From Streptomyces sp. NBC_01276 (GTDB lineage Bacteria; Actinomycetota; Actinomycetes; Streptomycetales; Streptomycetaceae): a stretch of DNA of 64,000 nucleotides. The stretch lies in NCBI RefSeq assembly GCF_041435355.1, contig NZ_CP108442.1, forward strand, positions 2,604,001 to 2,668,000. The letters are read 5' to 3'. The notes beneath the pieces are model-generated. The model was not told where the DNA came from. It searched no databases and was given only the letters and a program-made list of their open reading frames with translations. How positions within the stretch are numbered: the first letter of the stretch is position 1; each line of letters begins with the position of its first letter. A program made the translations under genes and the position numbers. Shown one piece after another: positions 1 to 7,645 of the stretch.

Positions 1-1092
1 GTGAACGACAAGGACGACCTGTCCCTGGCGTACACCCCCGGCGTGGCGAAGGTGTGCACCGCCATCGCCGAACAGCCCGAGCTCGTGAACGAGTACACCT
101 GGAAGTCGAACGTGGTCGCCGTCGTCACCGACGGTACGGCCGTGCTCGGACTCGGTGACATCGGTCCCGAGGCCTCCCTCCCCGTGATGGAGGGCAAGGC
201 GATTCTGTTCAAGCAGTTCGGTGGAGTGGACGCGGTTCCGATCGCGCTCGCCACCAAGGACACGGACGAGATCATCGAGACGGTCATCCGCCTCGCGCCG
301 TCCTTCGGCGGGGTCAACCTGGAGGACATCTCCGCGCCCCGCTGCTTCGAGATCGAGCGCCGCCTCCAGGAGGCGCTGGACATCCCGATCTTCCACGACG
401 ACCAGCACGGCACGGCGATCGTGACGCTGGCCGCCCTGCGCAACGCGGCGAAGCTCACCGGTCGCACCCTCGGCGACCTGCGCGCCGTGATCGCGGGCGC
501 CGGCGCGGCGGGCATCGCCATCGCCAAGATCCTCGTGGACGCGGGCATCGGCGACGTCTGCGTCGCCGACCGCAAGGGCGTCGTCTCGGCGGACCGCTCC
601 GACCTGACGGACGTCAAGGCGGAGATCGCGGGCCTGACCAACAAGACGGGTCTGAACGGCACGCTGGAGGAGGCCCTCGCGGGCGCGGACGTCTTCATCG
701 GCGTCTCCGGCGGCACGGTCGGCGAGGAGGCCGTGGCCACGATGGCGAAGAACTCCTTCGTCTTCGCCATGGCCAACCCGAACCCGGAGGTCCACCCCGA
801 CGTCGCGCACAAGTACGCGGCGGTCGTGGCCACGGGCCGTTCGGACTTCCCGAACCAGATCAACAACGTGCTGGCCTTCCCCGGCATCTTCGCGGGCGCC
901 CTGAAGGTGCGCGCGACCCGGATCACCGAGGGCATGAAGATCGCCGCCGCGGACGCCATCGCCGGTGTCGTGGGTGACGAGCTCGCCGCCGACTACGTGA
1001 TCCCCTCGCCGTTCGACGAGCGCGTCGCCGAGGCCGTCACGGCCGCGGTCGCCGCGGCGGCGAAGGCCGACGGAGTGGCCCGCCTGGCCTGA
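1..1092 (+). CDS. NAD-dependent malic enzyme, 5' end cut by window
   Basis: Oxidative decarboxylation of malate to pyruvate in the cytoplasm. The visible 363 residues start in the conserved YTPGV segment. They contain the malic N-terminal domain (TDGTAVLGLGDIGP), the metal site FHDDQHGT near residue 131, and a Rossmann NAD domain with GAGAAG near residue 166. Family members have some 40 or more residues before this point, so the GTG at base 1 is an internal valine and the true start lies outside the window. A strong hairpin follows the stop. Confidence 0.93.
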   Translation: MNDKDDLSLAYTPGVAKVCTAIAEQPELVNEYTWKSNVVAVVTDGTAVLGLGDIGPEASLPVMEGKAILFKQFGGVDAVPIALATKDTDEIIETVIRLAPSFGGVNLEDISAPRCFEIERRLQEALDIPIFHDDQHGTAIVTLAALRNAAKLTGRTLGDLRAVIAGAGAAGIAIAKILVDAGIGDVCVADRKGVVSADRSDLTDVKAEIAGLTNKTGLNGTLEEALAGADVFIGVSGGTVGEEAVATMAKNSFVFAMANPNPEVHPDVAHKYAAVVATGRSDFPNQINNVLAFPGIFAGALKVRATRITEGMKIAAADAIAGVVGDELAADYVIPSPFDERVAEAVTAAVAAAAKADGVARLA

Positions 1093-1110
1093 ACGCCACG
1101 TTGAGCCCTA

Positions 1111-1154
1111 CGCGAAGAGGCCCGGCCGGGATGATCCGGCCGGGCCTCTTCGCG
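1111..1154 (+). terminator. Terminator after the malic enzyme
   Basis: Perfect 19-bp inverted repeat (arms 1111-1129 and 1136-1154) with a 6-base loop, 18 bases after the stop codon. There is no U-tract, as is usual in Streptomyces. Confidence 0.85.
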
Positions 1155-1180
1155 TGCGCGTCGTTCCCTCGCAGAACGCA

Positions 1181-1206
1181 CCCTCCCGGCCCCCGAACCG
1201 GGAGGG
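1181..1206 (+). terminator. Second hairpin after the malic enzyme
   Basis: Arms CCCTCCCGG (1181-1189) and CCGGGAGGG (1198-1206) with an 8-base loop. It probably acts as a backup terminator. From 1207 to 1479 I see no gene, only the leader of the next one. Confidence 0.5.
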
Positions 1207-1454
1207 GTCGTTCCGTCTTTTCCTTGCCGGGCGCGCGAGAGAACGCGGGGACGCAAAGTGAGAAGGCGACGAGAATGACAGGCTCATGACGAGCGCGCCG
1301 CATGGCTTGAATCCTACCTCGATCCAGACCGCCTCCCGACGTTCCGTTTAGTCCTATCCAGCGGACAAACCGCCTGGTACGGAGGGAACTTGACGGAGGG
1401 GACACGTCTTCCGCTCCGGCGTGGCGACACGCTTCGACCCCTGGCCAGACGGGT

Positions 1455-1468
1455 CTACCGACCGGTAG
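1455..1468. promoter_or_regulatory. Palindrome just before the dehydrogenase start
   Basis: CTACCG-AC-CGGTAG is a perfect inverted repeat ending 11 bases before the ATG at 1480. Its shape and place fit an operator for a TetR-type repressor, but no such regulator gene is adjacent. Confidence 0.4.
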
Positions 1469-1479
1469 CCTCTGGCCGC

Positions 1480-2442
1480 ATGTTCGCTGCCTATGCCGCC
1501 CGAATCGACCGAGACCAGCCGCTGAACGGCCTTGTGCTGGGTGACCGCCCGGCACCCGAGGCCCGTCCCGGCTGGGTGACCGTGAACGTCCGCGCCGCCT
1601 CCCTCAACCACCACGACCTGTGGTCGCTGCGCGGAGTCGGCCTGGACCAGGACAAACTGCCGATGATCCTCGGCTGCGACGCCGCCGGAACCGACCAGGA
1701 CGGCAACGAGGTCGTCCTGCACTCCGTGATCGGCCAGAGCGGCCACGGCGTCGGCCCCGACGAGCCGCGCTCGATCCTGACCGAGCGGTACCAGGGGACC
1801 TTCGCCGAGCAGGTCACCGTGCCCGCCTGGAACGTGCTGCGCAAGCCCGCCGAGCTCTCCTTCGCGGAGGCCGCCTGCATGCCGACGGCCTGGCTGACGG
1901 CCTACCGGATGCTCTTCACCAACGCCGGGGTGCGCCCCGGCGACTCCGTCCTCGTCCAGGGCGCGGGCGGAGGGGTCGCCACCGCCGCGATCGTCCTGGG
2001 CCGCGCGGCCGGCCTGCGGGTCTTCGCCACCAGTCGCGACGAGGCCAAGCGCAAGCGGGCGGTGGAGCTGGGCGCCCTGGAGGCGTTCGAGCCCGGCGCC
2101 CGGCTGCCGCAGCGGGTGGACGCGGTCATCGAGACGGTGGGGGCCGCCACCTGGTCGCACTCGGTCAAGTCCCTGCGGCCGGGCGGGACCCTGGTCATCT
2201 CGGGCGCCACCAGCGGCGACCGGCCGGCGCACGCCGAGCTGACCCGGATCTTCTTCCTGGAGCTCAAGGTGGTCGGCTCCACCATGGGCTCGAAGGACGA
2301 GCTGGAGGACCTGCTGTCCTTCTGCGCCGCCACCGGCGTGCGGCCCGTCATCGACGAGGTGCTGCCGCTGGACCGGGCGCGCGAGGGCTTCGAGAAGCTG
2401 GAGGCGGGCGACCTCTTCGGCAAGATCGTCCTCACCACCTGA
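1480..2442 (+). CDS. Zinc-binding (MDR) alcohol dehydrogenase / quinone oxidoreductase family
   Basis: A 320-residue medium-chain NAD(P)H-dependent oxidoreductase. It has a GroES-like N-terminal domain (SLNHHDLWSLRG near residue 35) and a nucleotide-binding domain with QGAGGGVATAAI near residue 165. The catalytic-zinc pattern is incomplete, so a quinone reductase or enoyl reductase role is as likely as alcohol oxidation. The frame is open back to 1390, but the first 30 residues there are arginine-rich and unlike the family, so I place the start at the ATG at 1480. The substrate is unknown. Confidence 0.85.
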   Translation: MFAAYAARIDRDQPLNGLVLGDRPAPEARPGWVTVNVRAASLNHHDLWSLRGVGLDQDKLPMILGCDAAGTDQDGNEVVLHSVIGQSGHGVGPDEPRSILTERYQGTFAEQVTVPAWNVLRKPAELSFAEAACMPTAWLTAYRMLFTNAGVRPGDSVLVQGAGGGVATAAIVLGRAAGLRVFATSRDEAKRKRAVELGALEAFEPGARLPQRVDAVIETVGAATWSHSVKSLRPGGTLVISGATSGDRPAHAELTRIFFLELKVVGSTMGSKDELEDLLSFCAATGVRPVIDEVLPLDRAREGFEKLEAGDLFGKIVLTT

Positions 2443-2463
2443 GCACGCCCGACGGCATCCGTT

Positions 2464-2508
2464 TGTCAATCTGGGTTGACAGCCCTCCCCTGTCAACCTA
2501 GATTGACA
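2464..2508 (+). promoter_or_regulatory. Promoter overlapped by two matching 18-bp operators, leaderless start
   Basis: TGTCAATCTGGGTTGACA (2464-2481) and TGTCAACCTAGATTGACA (2491-2508) are each palindromic (TGTCAA/TTGACA arms). They are also reverse complements of each other with a single difference. Between and within them lies a near-perfect vegetative promoter: TTGACA at 2476-2481, a 17-base spacer, and TAGATT at 2499-2504. The predicted transcript start falls at about the ATG at 2512, so the mRNA should be leaderless. Autoregulation by the HTH protein encoded next is the likely explanation. Confidence 0.75.
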
Positions 2509-2511
2509 TGC

Positions 2512-2721
2512 ATGACGGAAGCCACCGACCTCGCAGAACGGGCCGGAGACCAAGACCCCCGCGTGGGCCTGCACGCCGTGGCCGCCCTCCGCAGGCTGCT
2601 GGAGCAGCTGGAGGCCGTACAGGTGCGCAGTGCCCGCGCGCAGGGCTGGTCCTGGCAGGAGATCGCGGCCGAGCTGGGCGTCAGCCGGCAGGCCGTACAC
2701 AAGAAGTACGGGAGGCTGTGA
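2512..2721 (+). CDS. Small helix-turn-helix regulator
   Basis: A 69-residue cytoplasmic protein: an N-terminal helix rich in Leu/Ala, then a clear HTH (SWQEIAAELGVSRQAVHKK, residues 45-63) at the C-terminus. The start is set by the promoter upstream, which leaves no room for a leader. An upstream in-frame GTG-type start at 2476 would lie inside the promoter. The stop overlaps the next start (TGATG), so the two genes are translationally coupled. It probably binds the two operators in its own promoter; targets beyond that are not visible. Confidence 0.85.
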   Translation: MTEATDLAERAGDQDPRVGLHAVAALRRLLEQLEAVQVRSARAQGWSWQEIAAELGVSRQAVHKKYGRL

Positions 2722-3269
2722 TGTTCGAACGCTTCACCCGGGACGCCCGCGCCACCGTGAAGGGCGCGCTGGACGAGGCCCGGCGGTCCGGCGCCGCAGC
2801 GGTCACCGAGGAGCACCTGCTGCTCTCCCTGATGGGCCTCGGCGCCCTGGACCCGCTCGGCGTGGACCGGGAGTCCGTACGGGCCCGGCTCGCCGAGTCC
2901 CGGCGGCGGGGCGGGATGTCCAAGGCCGACGAGCAGGCCCTCGCAGGGCTCGGCATCGACCTCGGCGAGATCGTCGCCCGCATCGAGGAGACCCACGGCG
3001 CGGGCGCCCTCGCGACCCCGCCCCCGCGCCGGCGCCGCGTCCTCCCATCGCTCCGCCGCCGCCCGGAAGCGGGCGACCGCGTCCCCTTCGCCGCGGACGC
3101 GAAGAAGGTGCTGGAGCAGTCCCTGCGCATCGCCCTGGGCCGGCACGACGACCACATCGGCACCCTGCACCTGCTGCTGGCCCTGCTGTCCCGGCCGGGT
3201 ACGGTCTGCGAGGTCCTCGCGGACCACGGGGTCACCTACGCCGCGGCCGAGACGGGCCTGGCGGCCTGA
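2721..3269 (+). CDS. Clp N-terminal (double Clp-N) domain protein
   Basis: 182 residues containing two Clp-N repeats (about 1-90 and 115-180; motifs EEHLLLSLMGLG and HIGTLHLLLALL) joined by a proline/arginine-rich linker. Clp-N repeats normally sit at the front of ClpA/ClpC ATPases and bind adaptors. This protein has no AAA+ module, so it cannot be an unfoldase. A role as adaptor, decoy or stress sensor for ClpC is inferred. It is coupled to the upstream HTH gene and converges on padR 7 bases downstream. Confidence 0.8.
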   Translation: MFERFTRDARATVKGALDEARRSGAAAVTEEHLLLSLMGLGALDPLGVDRESVRARLAESRRRGGMSKADEQALAGLGIDLGEIVARIEETHGAGALATPPPRRRRVLPSLRRRPEAGDRVPFAADAKKVLEQSLRIALGRHDDHIGTLHLLLALLSRPGTVCEVLADHGVTYAAAETGLAA

Positions 3270-3276
3270 CCCTCCC

Positions 3277-4170
3277 CTACGCGCCCGGCCGCAGCCCGGC
3301 CTCGATCCGGGCGGCGGCCGCGGCCAGGTGGGCCCGGGCCTCGGCCAGCTGGGCGGGGGTCACGCCGTGGTCGCGCGCCGCGTCGCGGACGTCGTCGCGG
3401 AAGCGGTCCAGCAGCCGGTCCAGGTCCCGTGCCGGGTCGGCGGTGGGCGCGAGGTCCTCGGCCCACCCGGCACCCGAGGGTCCCGGGGCACCGGTCGACC
3501 CGGTGGGGGCGGTGCCCGCGGATCCCGTGCCGAGCCAGGCTCCGGCGAGGCTCCCGAAGACCCCGCCGGGCTTGGCGAACTGCTCCTGGAGCTGGGCGGC
3601 GATCCGCTGGACCTCCTCGCGGGCCCGCTCCTGGGCCTCCTTGGCCTGGCGGCGGGCCTGCTGGGCCTCCTCACGGGCCCGGCGGCTCTCGTCCTTCGCC
3701 CGGCGGGCCTGTTCCTTCCACTCCTGCCTCGCCTTGCGGAGCTCCTCCTTGGCGGCCTTCCAGGACTCGTCGTCGACCTGGGTGGCCGTGGCGGAGGCGG
3801 CGGCCCGCATCTCGCGCCGCAGGTCGCCGGCGGCGCCCCGGACGTCGTCGCGGATCTCGGCGGCCAGCTCGGAGACGGAGTCGCGGATCTCCAGCTCCAG
3901 GTCGGCCAGTTCACCGCCGCGGTCGGCCAGTTCGGCCCGGCCCGCCTCGGTGATGGAGTACACCTTGCGCCCGCCTTCGGTCGCGTACGTGACGAGTCCC
4001 TCCGCCTCCAGCTTCGCCAGCCGCGGGTAGACGGTGCCCGCGGAGGGGGCGTACAGGCCCTGGAAGCGCTCCTCCAGCAGGCGGATCACCTCGTACCCGT
4101 GGCGGGGCGCCTCGTCCAGGAGCTTGAGCAGGTAGAGGCGGAGTCGGCCGTGGGCGAAGACGGGCGGCAT
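3277..4170 (-). CDS. PadR-family transcriptional regulator with long coiled-coil tail
   Basis: 297 residues. Residues 1-85 form the PadR winged helix (YLLKLLDEAPRHGYEVIRLL, then GTVYPRLAKLEAEGLV). A long Glu/Lys/Arg/Ala coiled coil spans about 110-200, then a Gly/Pro linker and a C-terminal helical domain. PadR proteins are usually near 110-180 residues, so the tail is large. It follows the DUF4097 gene with a 1-base gap, forming an operon. It probably represses this operon through the repeats upstream of it. Confidence 0.9.
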   Translation of the reverse strand: MPPVFAHGRLRLYLLKLLDEAPRHGYEVIRLLEERFQGLYAPSAGTVYPRLAKLEAEGLVTYATEGGRKVYSITEAGRAELADRGGELADLELEIRDSVSELAAEIRDDVRGAAGDLRREMRAAASATATQVDDESWKAAKEELRKARQEWKEQARRAKDESRRAREEAQQARRQAKEAQERAREEVQRIAAQLQEQFAKPGGVFGSLAGAWLGTGSAGTAPTGSTGAPGPSGAGWAEDLAPTADPARDLDRLLDRFRDDVRDAARDHGVTPAQLAEARAHLAAAAARIEAGLRPGA

Positions 4171-4171
4171 C

Positions 4172-5092
4172 TCAGAGCACCTTCTTGTCGAGCTGGAGGG
4201 GGGTGTCCGCGTCGGCCTGCGGGCGGCGCAGCAGGGCGATGGCCCCGGAGACGGTCGTCGCCCGCAGGGTGCCGGCACCCGTGCCGAGCGTGCCGGTGAT
4301 CCGCTTGGCGCCGAGCTGCCCGGAGACCCGCAGGTCCTCGAAGGCATTGGAGACCCCGCCGGTGGCGGTGTTGGCCTCGACCTTGGCGTCGGCGGGGTGC
4401 GGCAGGCGGATCGCCACCTCGCCGGAGACGGAGTTGAGGAAGATGTCCACCGGCTTGGGGGCGGCCGGGTCGGGCGCGAGGTCGATGAGCATGTCGCCGC
4501 TGACCGAGTCGGCCCGTACGTTGCCGCCGAAGCCGTCGACCACCGTCAGGCCGCCGGAGACGGAGTGGAAGCCGAGCTCGCCGGTCAGGGACTGGGCCTC
4601 GACGCTGCCGGAGACGGTGTGCGCCTTGACCCGGCCGGACAGCCCGACGAGGGTCGCGTCGCCGGAGACCCCGTTGACCTCGGTGCCGCCCGCGATGCCG
4701 GAGACGAAGACGGTGGCGCTGACGGTGGCCAGCTGCACGTGGGTGCCGGCCGGCAGGGTCAGCGTCACGGTCACACTGCGCTCCCAGGCCTTGCGGCCGT
4801 CCTCGGAGGCGCCCTTCCAGGCCTTCCACGGCTTGCCCTCGAACCACTTCTTGAAGCCCTGGGAGCCGTTCCAGGGGAGGTCCTCGTAGGACAGGGTGAG
4901 GGTGCCGTCCTCCTGGACCACGTGCAGGGGCGGCCCGTCGACCTCGGCGACCTCCAGGCGCGCCGGCCCCGCGTCGGCGGCGGCCACCACGTTGACCGTG
5001 CCGCCGACCACACGGACGCGCAGGTCGGTCACCGGCTGCTCGAAGGTGAGCTTCTGCGGTGCGGCGACGGACCACGTCATCTGCTCTGCCAT
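4172..5092 (-). CDS. DUF4097 beta-repeat protein
   Basis: 306 residues of repeated short beta-strand units (for example VNGVSGDATLVGLSGRVKAHTVSGSVEAQ), the pattern of the DUF4097/adhesin-like beta helix. There is no signal peptide or membrane segment, so it is probably cytoplasmic. In other bacteria DUF4097 proteins are linked to envelope stress sensing. Here it is first in an operon with padR, so a sensor or partner role for the regulator is an inference. Confidence 0.85.
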   Translation of the reverse strand: MAEQMTWSVAAPQKLTFEQPVTDLRVRVVGGTVNVVAAADAGPARLEVAEVDGPPLHVVQEDGTLTLSYEDLPWNGSQGFKKWFEGKPWKAWKGASEDGRKAWERSVTVTLTLPAGTHVQLATVSATVFVSGIAGGTEVNGVSGDATLVGLSGRVKAHTVSGSVEAQSLTGELGFHSVSGGLTVVDGFGGNVRADSVSGDMLIDLAPDPAAPKPVDIFLNSVSGEVAIRLPHPADAKVEANTATGGVSNAFEDLRVSGQLGAKRITGTLGTGAGTLRATTVSGAIALLRRPQADADTPLQLDKKVL

Positions 5093-5126
5093 GGTGCTGC
5101 TCCTCCTCGTGGGCTACGCACGCAAC

Positions 5127-5160
5127 ATATCGCGTCTTCTGTAGAACACGATATATCGCG
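5127..5160 (-). promoter_or_regulatory. Probable PadR operator: ATATCGCG direct repeats
   Basis: ATATCGCG occurs at 5127-5134 and 5153-5160. The second copy is embedded in the palindrome CGATATATCG (5149-5158). The AT-rich core stands out from the surrounding sequence and lies 35-70 bases upstream of the DUF4097-padR operon. A TTGACT box on the minus strand (5170-5175) lies just beyond. From 5176 to 5480 I see no supported gene. Confidence 0.5.
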
Positions 5161-5480
5161 GCAGGGTGAAGTCAAGCACCTGCGCGACATCCCGGCCGGG
5201 CCGGTGACCGGCGCGGCTGCGGCGCTGCCGGCGCCGTACGCGCACGGGGGCGACCACGCCGTCAGCGTGCCGTGCCCGGTCGCGGGGCTCTCCGCCGCCA
5301 TCCGGGCGGCCGGCGCGTCGGCGGGTGCGGACGCGCTCCGGCCGGCTCCCGGGTGCGCGTACCGGCTGACGGAGCCGGACGCGGGGAACCCCGCAACGGG
5401 CTGCCCGGGATCACCGCCGGCACCCTGAGGGCGGCCCACGTCGAGGTCACCCGCAACGCCGCGGGCGGCACCGGCTGAGA

Positions 5481-5501
5481 CCCCGCCCGGCCGGGGCGGG
5501 G
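5481..5501 (-). terminator. Terminator of snpR
   Basis: An 8-bp GC stem (arms 5481-5488 and 5494-5501) with a 5-base loop, 8 bases past the snpR stop. Confidence 0.65.
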
Positions 5502-5509
5502 CCGGGGGT

Positions 5510-6442
5510 TCAGGCCGCCAGGAGGGGGCTCGCGTGGTGGCGCAGCCAGGCCCGGTACGGCGGCGTGCGCAACGCCGCCTCGCGATAGGCCGCGCGGAGG
5601 TCCTCGTAGACCTCCGCGTGCGCCCCCGGCCGCGTGGCGAGGAGCAGGCGGACCGCGAGCGGGTCCCCCGACAGGGGCCGGATGGCCATGTCGTCCCGGG
5701 GCCCCGACGTCGGCTGGCAGGGCGCGACCGCCTCGCCGGAGACGATCAGCGAGGTGGCGGTGTGGTAGTCGGCGTGCAGCACGGGCGGATCGAGGCCCGC
5801 CCCGGCGAAGACCCGGCGCAGTCCGTCCCATTCGCCGTCGACGGAAGGGTCGACGGTCCAGCGGTCGCGGGCCAGGTCCTGTAACTCCACCACCGACGAC
5901 CGCGCGGCGGGGTGGTCCCGCGCCATGGACACGAACTGCGGCTCGCGCTCCATCAGCACGTGCAGCTGGAGCCCCTCCGGCACCCGCAGGGGGCAGCCCT
6001 CGACCTCGTGGACGAAGGCCACGTCCAGCTGCCCGGCGGCCACCATCCGCAGCAGCGCGTTGGCCGAGACGTCGACGACCAGCGAGGTCTCCGTGTCGGG
6101 CGCGCGCCGGTGCAGCCGCCGCAGCCACCCCGGCAGGGCGCGGCTCGCGGTCGAGCCGAGCCTCAGCCGGGGTCCGTGCGCCGCCGCGCGGGCCTCGGCG
6201 ACCAGCGCGGCCATCTCCGCGAGCAGGGGCCGGGCCCGGCCGAGCACCGTGCGCCCGAACGGCGTCGGCCGGCAGCCGGTGCGCTCCCGCAGGAACAGCT
6301 CGCCGTCCAGGGCCCGTTCGATCCGGCGCAGCTGGGTCGTCAGCGAGGGCTGGCTCACGCCGAGCTGCCGCGCCGCCTTGTGCAGGCTGCCGGCGTCGGC
6401 GATGGCGCACAGCGCCCTCAGGTGCCTGACCTCAAGCTCCAT
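5510..6442 (-). CDS. snpR: LysR-family activator of the neighbouring snapalysin gene
   Basis: 310 residues. The N-terminal winged HTH (residues 1-60, ALCAIADAGSLHKAARQLGVSQPSLTTQLRRIE) is followed by a LysR co-inducer domain. It is divergent from snpA, the arrangement known for snpA-snpR (also called mprA-mprR) in several Streptomyces, where the LysR protein is needed for protease expression. The ATG at 6440-6442 on the minus strand starts exactly at the conserved MELEVRHLRAL. A LysR-type operator lies between the genes. Confidence 0.88.
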   Translation of the reverse strand: MELEVRHLRALCAIADAGSLHKAARQLGVSQPSLTTQLRRIERALDGELFLRERTGCRPTPFGRTVLGRARPLLAEMAALVAEARAAAHGPRLRLGSTASRALPGWLRRLHRRAPDTETSLVVDVSANALLRMVAAGQLDVAFVHEVEGCPLRVPEGLQLHVLMEREPQFVSMARDHPAARSSVVELQDLARDRWTVDPSVDGEWDGLRRVFAGAGLDPPVLHADYHTATSLIVSGEAVAPCQPTSGPRDDMAIRPLSGDPLAVRLLLATRPGAHAEVYEDLRAAYREAALRTPPYRAWLRHHASPLLAA

Positions 6443-6536
6443 GTCCCGAGGGTAGGGGGCGGCCGACGGACCGCACCAGCCACCTATAGCCCCCCGAATC
6501 CCGCCATTCTCACGCCAGTTGCCCTGTCGAAATCTT

Positions 6537-6559
6537 CCCGATAGGCCGGCGCTATCGGG
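6537..6559. promoter_or_regulatory. LysR operator between snpR and snpA
   Basis: A perfect 8-bp inverted repeat, CCCGATAG (6537-6544) and CTATCGGG (6552-6559), with a 7-base spacer. It contains the LysR signature T-N11-A (T 6542, A 6554). It lies about 95 bases from each start codon and is the best candidate for the SnpR activation site. Confidence 0.65.
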
Positions 6560-6656
6560 TGCTGACATCATCCCCGAGCCCCTTCGGCTCCCGCAGACTC
6601 CGGTACCGGACGACCCATCCACCCCCCACCGCACCGGCTGAGTAGGAGCCCCCCAC

Positions 6657-7316
6657 ATGCGCCACTCCCGCAGGATCACGCTGTCCGCGACCATCGGCCT
6701 CGGCATCGCCGCGGCCCTCGGCGGCGTGGTCCCCACGGCCACGGCGGCGAACGCCCCGGCCGGCAACCCGGCCAGCTACGCCGCGTACGAGCGTTCCGAG
6801 GAGAACCAGGCCGCCAACAGCGCCTTCTTCGAGGCCGTGAAGCGCTCGGTCGCCGAGCAGCGCGCCGCCAACCCCGGCCTGATGGCCGTCACCGTCACCT
6901 ACAACACCCGCAACGCGCCGAGCTTCCGCAGCGTGATCGCCCGTTCCACCCAGATATGGAACAGCTCGGTGTCCAACGTGAAGCTCCAGGAGGTGTCCTC
7001 CGGCGGGAACTTCTCGTACTACGAGGGCAACGACTCCCGCGGTTCGTACGCGAGCACCGACGGGCACGGACGGGGTTACATCTTCCTCGACTACGCCCAG
7101 AACCAGCAGTACAACTCCACCCGCGTGACGGCGCACGAGACCGGTCACGTGCTGGGCCTGCCGGACCACTACTCGGGGCCGTGCAGCGAACTGATGTCGG
7201 GCGGCGGTCCGGGCACCTCGTGCACGAACCCCAACCCGAACAGCGCCGAGCGCTCGCGCGTGAACCAGCTGTGGGCCAACGGCCTGGTCGCCTCGGGCAT
7301 GGACACCAAGGGCTAG
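6657..7316 (+). CDS. snpA: Snapalysin, secreted small neutral zinc protease (M7)
   Basis: 219 residues. The first ~31 form a Sec signal peptide (RHSRR, hydrophobic stretch, then ATA-A). The mature enzyme holds the zinc site [11 protein letters not shown], with His-Glu-His and the Asp that replaces the usual third ligand in this family, and two cysteines flanking GPGTSC. Length and motif match snapalysin, the smallest metalloprotease family, which hydrolyses extracellular protein. The start is the ATG at 6657. The stop shares CTAG with the convergent small gene. Confidence 0.95.
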   Translation: MRHSRRITLSATIGLGIAAALGGVVPTATAANAPAGNPASYAAYERSEENQAANSAFFEAVKRSVAEQRAANPGLMAVTVTYNTRNAPSFRSVIARSTQIWNSSVSNVKLQEVSSGGNFSYYEGNDSRGSYASTDGHGRGYIFLDYAQNQQYNSTRVTAHETGHVLGLPDHYSGPCSELMSGGGPGTSCTNPNPNSAERSRVNQLWANGLVASGMDTKG

Positions 7317-7510
7317 CCGCCGGCGGCGTACCGCGTGCAGTCCGGGTTCCGGCAGGGACCCGGGCTCCACTCCGGCACGAAGATACCGAGGGACTTGCGT
7401 CGTCTCAGCAGGGTGTCGACGGCGCGCCCGCAGGCCTGGCACGTCAGCTGCTCGTGCCCGGCCCGCGGGGCCACCGTCCCGCGCACCCGCTGTTGCTGTT
7501 CACCGGCCAT
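7313..7510 (-). CDS. Conserved small zinc-ribbon-like protein
   Basis: 65 residues with two cysteine pairs, CQAC near residue 24 and CRNPDC near residue 53, that could bind one zinc. It is basic between the pairs (LLRRRKS), soluble and lacks a signal peptide. Its stop overlaps the snpA stop on the opposite strand. I do not recognise a function. A nucleic-acid or ribosome association is possible from the fold but not shown. Confidence 0.65.
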   Translation of the reverse strand: MAGEQQQRVRGTVAPRAGHEQLTCQACGRAVDTLLRRRKSLGIFVPEWSPGPCRNPDCTRYAAGG

Positions 7511-7550
7511 ACCTCCACGGTAGGCCGGTTCCGCGCGGGCGGCGCGCTTC

Positions 7551-7645
7551 AGCGCTTGACGTCGTACGAGGTGATGATCCGGCCGCCGCCGAGGACGGTG
7601 CGGCCGGGCCCGGCCGGCGGAGGCGATCGTCTCGGGGTCCCCGCC
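7551..7645 (-). pseudogene. Possible frameshifted C-terminal gene relic
   Basis: On the minus strand one frame reads DPETIASAG. After a shift the next frame reads GRTVLGGGRIITSYDVKR and a TGA at 7551. Both pieces look protein-like and abut, but neither has a start. This suggests the tail of a lost gene. I could not assign the family, and it could be chance. Confidence 0.3.

Noticed and set aside
5176..5480. Short ORFs between the DUF4097 operon and snpR
   Set aside because: Proline/arginine-rich, without ribosome sites or family motifs. A decayed gene is possible but not supported.
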